64,000 nucleotides of DNA from Hedera helix (lineage: Eukaryota > Streptophyta > Magnoliopsida > Apiales > Araliaceae). Location of the stretch: positions 50,059,024 to 50,123,023 of the forward strand of contig OX359269.1 in NCBI GenBank assembly GCA_947179155.2, in the 5' to 3' direction. This document shows positions 60,271-64,000 of the stretch, one piece after another. The position numbers were made by a program, and so were the translations under genes. Position 1 is the first letter of the stretch, and the number at the start of each line of letters is the position of its first letter. Under the pieces are notes generated by a model. That model was not told where the DNA came from and did no database searches. It worked only from the letters and a program-made list of their open reading frames with translations.

Positions 60271-61860
60271 CAACAAACCACATGATGACACTTTCAAAAA
60301 AACCAAGATATCCACGTAAATACATTACGTGGATACTAGTGATTGGTCCACATTTCGATTTGGAATGACATTATTTGGATTAATTATCGAATAACAACAT
60401 TTATTTGGATTACTCGCACGTGATTTCATAAAACATGCACATGCCTACACTTTTTAGCTTTTACTCCCCTATATATTATATGCATGGTCACAGACAGTCT
60501 TTGCTTGTCGAGAGAGTTCTATTTCATGTGCAGGGTCCTGCCATTCTGGTCCCTAAATTAAGACGCGTGTTTTTTACGTGAATTAAACTTTTTTATTTTT
60601 CATTATTAAAAAAATAAATAAATAACTACTTATTTAAGAAAATTAAAATTAATAATTCTAATAAAAAATTAATTAATAATATTTATTTCGTGCATGTGCT
60701 TGTAAAAATTAATTAATAATCTTGATATGCCAAAAAAAAAGTAATTTTTTTTTGTGGTGCTTTAACGATAAAGGCATAATTTTAAAAGACAACTTTAATT
60801 TCATAATGACATTAAAGAAATATCCTCGCACACAATTAAGAAAAATATAATTTTTGATTTTCTAACATCAAAGAAGTTAAATTTTTGAATAATATAATTT
60901 CCATTGTAAATAATTAATTTTTTTTAATAGTGACTTATTTTGGGTCTCAATTAATTCACGCTAAGCATGAATAATTCAAATTCTTCTATACTATATGGCT
61001 CGTTAATAATATCTGTAATAACGAAACTTCTAAATATTTGTTCAACACTGAAATATTAGATTTAATTATTTTTTCACAAAATTTATATCTGAGTTTGTCT
61101 TTTTTTTCTTTTCTACTTTTCTTTTTGTTGTTTGGGTAAACCTATACAGTAATCGTATGATATGATTCTTATTCTTGCAATGGAGAGATACCAAATATTT
61201 ATACTTACAATACTTATGGTTTTCTCGCAATTAAATTATCCCTCCATATGCTACAAAAGAGTTTTATTTATTAGATATATAAAATTTTAAAATGTATTTT
61301 TATTTTTAATAAATAAGAAAGATGAGAAATACTGCATATAATTGTATGAATCATCGTACAAAATGACATTGTTTTGTATAATTGGATATATAAAAAATAC
61401 ACTTTAAATGATGTTTTGAGCAATGTTATTATAATGGATAGTGAATGCAGCAACGTGATGTGTCTCTCACTTCTCGTATCTTTATTATTTTTAATCTACT
61501 TTTAAATATATCGAGTATTTAGTTTAGTAGTGATTATTCGATATATTTAGTTTAGTAGTGATTATTTGATAATAAAATTATAATACTAAACTTGATTATA
61601 TTATACTTCATCTGTTCTAAATTATATGATTATTAATTAACTTCTGAAACTTAATTTAAGATATTTTTAAACCTAAAATTAAAACAACTCATTAAAAATT
61701 ATGAGATAATAAAATTTATAACGAGTAATATTTTTTAAATAATTTATATTATTCATTATTATATTAATTAAAATTAAAAGATTTTTTGTCAATTTAAAAA
61801 TTTATCAAGTTGATTTTAAAAAATAAACAATAATTAAATAATATAAAATACAATAAGTAT

Positions 61861-61920
<60 letters not shown>

Positions 61921-62147
61921 CCTATCTATATTATTATAATACGGGAGAAGAGTTTGATAATTATTTTTAATATTAATATTTTTGTAAAACTTTTTTAACT
62001 TTTAAATTTAGAAAATTTTATTTTCTCTCTCTTCAGTGTACTTTTTCAATCCTTAAAGACAAATAAAACGAGTTAGAACAAAAATTGGAGAAGTAAAAAT
62101 ATAGAAGATGATGAAAATAATTGATGCCTCTACGTCATATCATATGT

Positions 62148-62149
<2 letters not shown>
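60271..62149. other. gene-free AT-rich region
   Basis: No coding sequence. An (AT)n tract of about 50 bp lies at 61867-61918. TACTTCATCTGTTCTAAATT near 61600 resembles the start of a decayed Stowaway element, but no partner end was found. The right end is the distal promoter of the formin gene. Confidence 0.4.

Positions 62150-62178
<29 letters not shown>
62150..62178 (+). repeat. (CT)n tract in the formin promoter or 5' UTR
   Basis: About 14 CT units, with more CT-rich sequence at about 62240-62275 and 62466-62485. Y-patch-like CT-rich DNA is common in plant core promoters and leaders. The formin ATG is at 62821, and an upstream intron is possible. Confidence 0.7.
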
Positions 62179-62182
<4 letters not shown>

Positions 62183-62820
62183 AATGCAAGAAAACAAGGT
62201 TTTCGCCAAAAACATAGCTCAGCTCTGCCCTCCCCCCGCCCCCCTCTTTCTCTTTCTCTTTCTCTTTCTCCAGACGAATTATACTACCAAACTTTTCTTT
62301 CTTTTCTCTCCCCTCTCCGCCCGTCACGATTTGCCACGTGTCCAGTCGCTGATCAATCTATCGAGCCAACCAAGTTGCAGAGACGACGCAGGAAGGAAAA
62401 AGGTCGGAAAGAGAAAAAGGCTCAACTTGTCTCGTCTATTCAATTAACCTTTTTCAGTCCACTGTTTCTCTCTCTCTCTCTCTCCATATTTCGCAAACAC
62501 ATTCGGCAGCCATTTTTTCACTACTGTACTTGCATTAAAAGCCCTAATTGTTTCGATCTCACTCACTTCTGCTCTCTCCTATTATTGATGTTTGGTGGAT
62601 CGAAGTCAATTGCTGTACGCAATTCTGATATAAGTTGAAGTTCTGACGCTTCTATCATTTGCTTTCACTGTTTAACTAAATTCTGCTTATTAATTTATTA
62701 AATTGTTTATTGGTCTGATTAAATTTTATAACTGGGAGATCCATGGTGTATTATTGGAACGATTTCGTCAATTAGAATTAGCGTGTTGGATCCGATCGGG
62801 GGAGCAACAGCGCCATCAAG

Positions 62821-64000
62821 ATGGCGCTGTTCAGACGATTCTTTTATCGGAAGCCGCCAGACAGGCTTCTTGAGATCTCCGAGAGGGTCTATGGTACGTC
62901 TAAAACATCACTGCTTAGTTCCAGCTCTAAAATTACTTCTTTACCAGATGCAAGTTCAACTCCAATTTCATGTATTGTAATTTTTATTGCATCATTTTAA
63001 ATCGAAGTAGCTAAATTCCTTGATTTTGTGATAACTGTTGTGCAATTTTAATATATTTGACTTAATTGTAGCTGTATTGGTGCTCTGACTTAATTGTAGT
63101 TGTATACTTACAGCATTAATCAGGCACATTTTCATGTTGGCAGGTGATGCATTTACTCTCTCCCTATATATAAATATCTCAGCTGTTAGTGTTAATCACA
63201 TTTTTATTCATGCACTGAGGTTACCATTTAGAACATTGTGATGATCACAAGAATGTTTGGAAAATTCAGTAAATTGGTGACAAGTTCATTGTATATTGCG
63301 TGCAGTAGCATTGTAAAATTATATACATTTGACCCTTTCAAGTGTCGTAATACATCGATTTTATTTGAAAACGGAAGTTCTAGAACTCTTCATGTATGTG
63401 GTGGAATTTATTAGTTAAGATATTTGAAGTTCCTTGTGTAGGAAATTTGTTGACTTCATTAATTTTTTTTGTTTTTTATTTTTTGTATACTCTTTTCTTT
63501 AGCTTAGATTTACATTCAGTGGCCCTATATTTATCAATTATGTTCATTCACTTCTCCTTTTTCCATGCACTTGCAGTGTTTGATTGCTGCTTCTCCAGTA
63601 ATGTATTGGAAGAAGATGAGTATAAACTATACATGGGTGGCATTGTAGCTCAGCTACAGGACTACTACCAAGATGCTTCTTTCATGGTTTTTAACTTCAG
63701 AGAAGGGGACAAGAGAAGCCAAGTTTCAGACTTGTTGTCTCAGTATGATATGACAGTCATGGAATATCCTCGAGAATATGAGGGGTGTCCACTGTTACCC
63801 TTGGAGATGATCCACCACTTTTTGCGATCCAGTGAGAGCTGGCTTTCTTTGGAGGGCCAACAGAATGTGCTGTTGATGCATTGTGAAAGGGGAGGTTGGC
63901 CTGTTCTTGCTTTTATGCTTGCAGGACTTCTTTTATATCGCAAACAGTACAGTGGCGAGCAGAAGACTCTTGAAATGGTATATAAGCAGGCTCCTAGAGA
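62821..64000 (+). CDS. class II formin with PTEN-like N-terminal domain (partial, runs off the window)
   Basis: Exon 1 is 62821-62893 (MALFRRFFYRKPPDRLLEIS..) and exon 2 starts at 63577 and continues past the window end. The intron splits a Val codon, giving ERVY|VFDCCF. The visible 165 aa are the start of the PTEN-like phosphatase domain found only in plant class II formins: VFDCCFSSNVLEEDEYKLYM, VAQLQDYYQDASFMVFNFRE, YDMTVMEYPREYEGCPLLPL and the pseudo-active site HCERGGWPVLAFMLAG. The PTEN catalytic signature HCxxGxxR is changed (the expected Arg is Val or Ala), so it probably acts as a lipid-binding/targeting domain rather than an enzyme. A C2 domain, proline-rich FH1 and actin-nucleating FH2 should follow outside the window. 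AtFH14-like proteins link actin and microtubules; the exact ortholog cannot be fixed. Confidence 0.92.

Noticed and set aside
60030..60285. ORFs encoding Gly/Pro/Ala/Arg-rich peptides on both strands
   Set aside because: Produced by the GGCCCG motif array and poly-A run of the hAT element.
1..64000. CRISPR array, phage, operon-type or defence-system content
   Set aside because: Repeats found are microsatellites, tandem duplications and transposon ends; genes are intron-bearing plant genes.

Overview
This window is nuclear DNA from a flowering plant, almost certainly a eudicot. The reasons are the GT-AG intron structure of most genes, plant-only gene families (a PIF-type bHLH, a NILR1-like LRR receptor kinase, a WEB/PMI coiled-coil protein, a DUF538 protein, a class II formin), the AT-rich intergenic DNA and many small DNA transposons. 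I cannot name the species. There are no prokaryotic operons, CRISPR arrays, phage or viral genes.

Layout. 0-7.2 kb: a mitochondrial Fe-S assembly factor (ISD11/LYRM4, minus), a Stowaway MITE, an unrecognised pseudogene and a UNE10/PIF8-type bHLH gene (plus) whose first coding exon I could not locate. 7.2-11.7 kb: gene-free, with a probable solo LTR. 11.7-14.3 kb: a RING membrane E3 ligase (minus). 15.3-17.2 kb: a small conserved single-pass membrane protein (plus). 18.0-19.7 kb: a MazG/dCTP-pyrophosphatase-like pseudogene (minus) split by two transposon insertions. 21.2-24.8 kb: a complete NILR1-like LRR receptor kinase (minus). 25-33.7 kb: gene-free, with a copia gag relic, two MITEs and microsatellites. 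33.7-36.3 kb: a WEB-family (PMI2/PMI15-like) coiled-coil protein (minus). 37-38 kb: a hAT element. 39.1-44.3 kb: a DUF538 protein and eIF5A (both plus). 44.5-45.7 kb: two back-to-back fold-back structures. 48.2-55.9 kb: an N-myristoylated CDK-like (CRK) kinase with nine exons, two of whose introns carry transposons. 58.8-60.3 kb: a GGCC-rich hAT element carrying a tRNA-like Pol III unit. 62.8 kb to the end: the 5' part of a class II formin with a PTEN-like domain.

The genes are independent housekeeping or signalling loci, not a pathway cluster. The most distinctive content is the mobile and simple-sequence DNA. Three non-autonomous hAT elements have exact 8-bp target duplications, and one of them sits inside a former reading frame. 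A fourth insertion has a 9-bp duplication. Two copies of one MITE family lie in opposite orientation. Three long poly-G tracts (40, 24 and 24 nt) all lie in or next to transcribed regions. I found no convincing new multi-gene system. The observations most worth checking are the tRNA-like module in the hAT element, the poly-G tracts, the perforated MazG gene, the roughly 100-bp-arm hairpin, and the CDK-like gene whose last intron does not alter the protein end.
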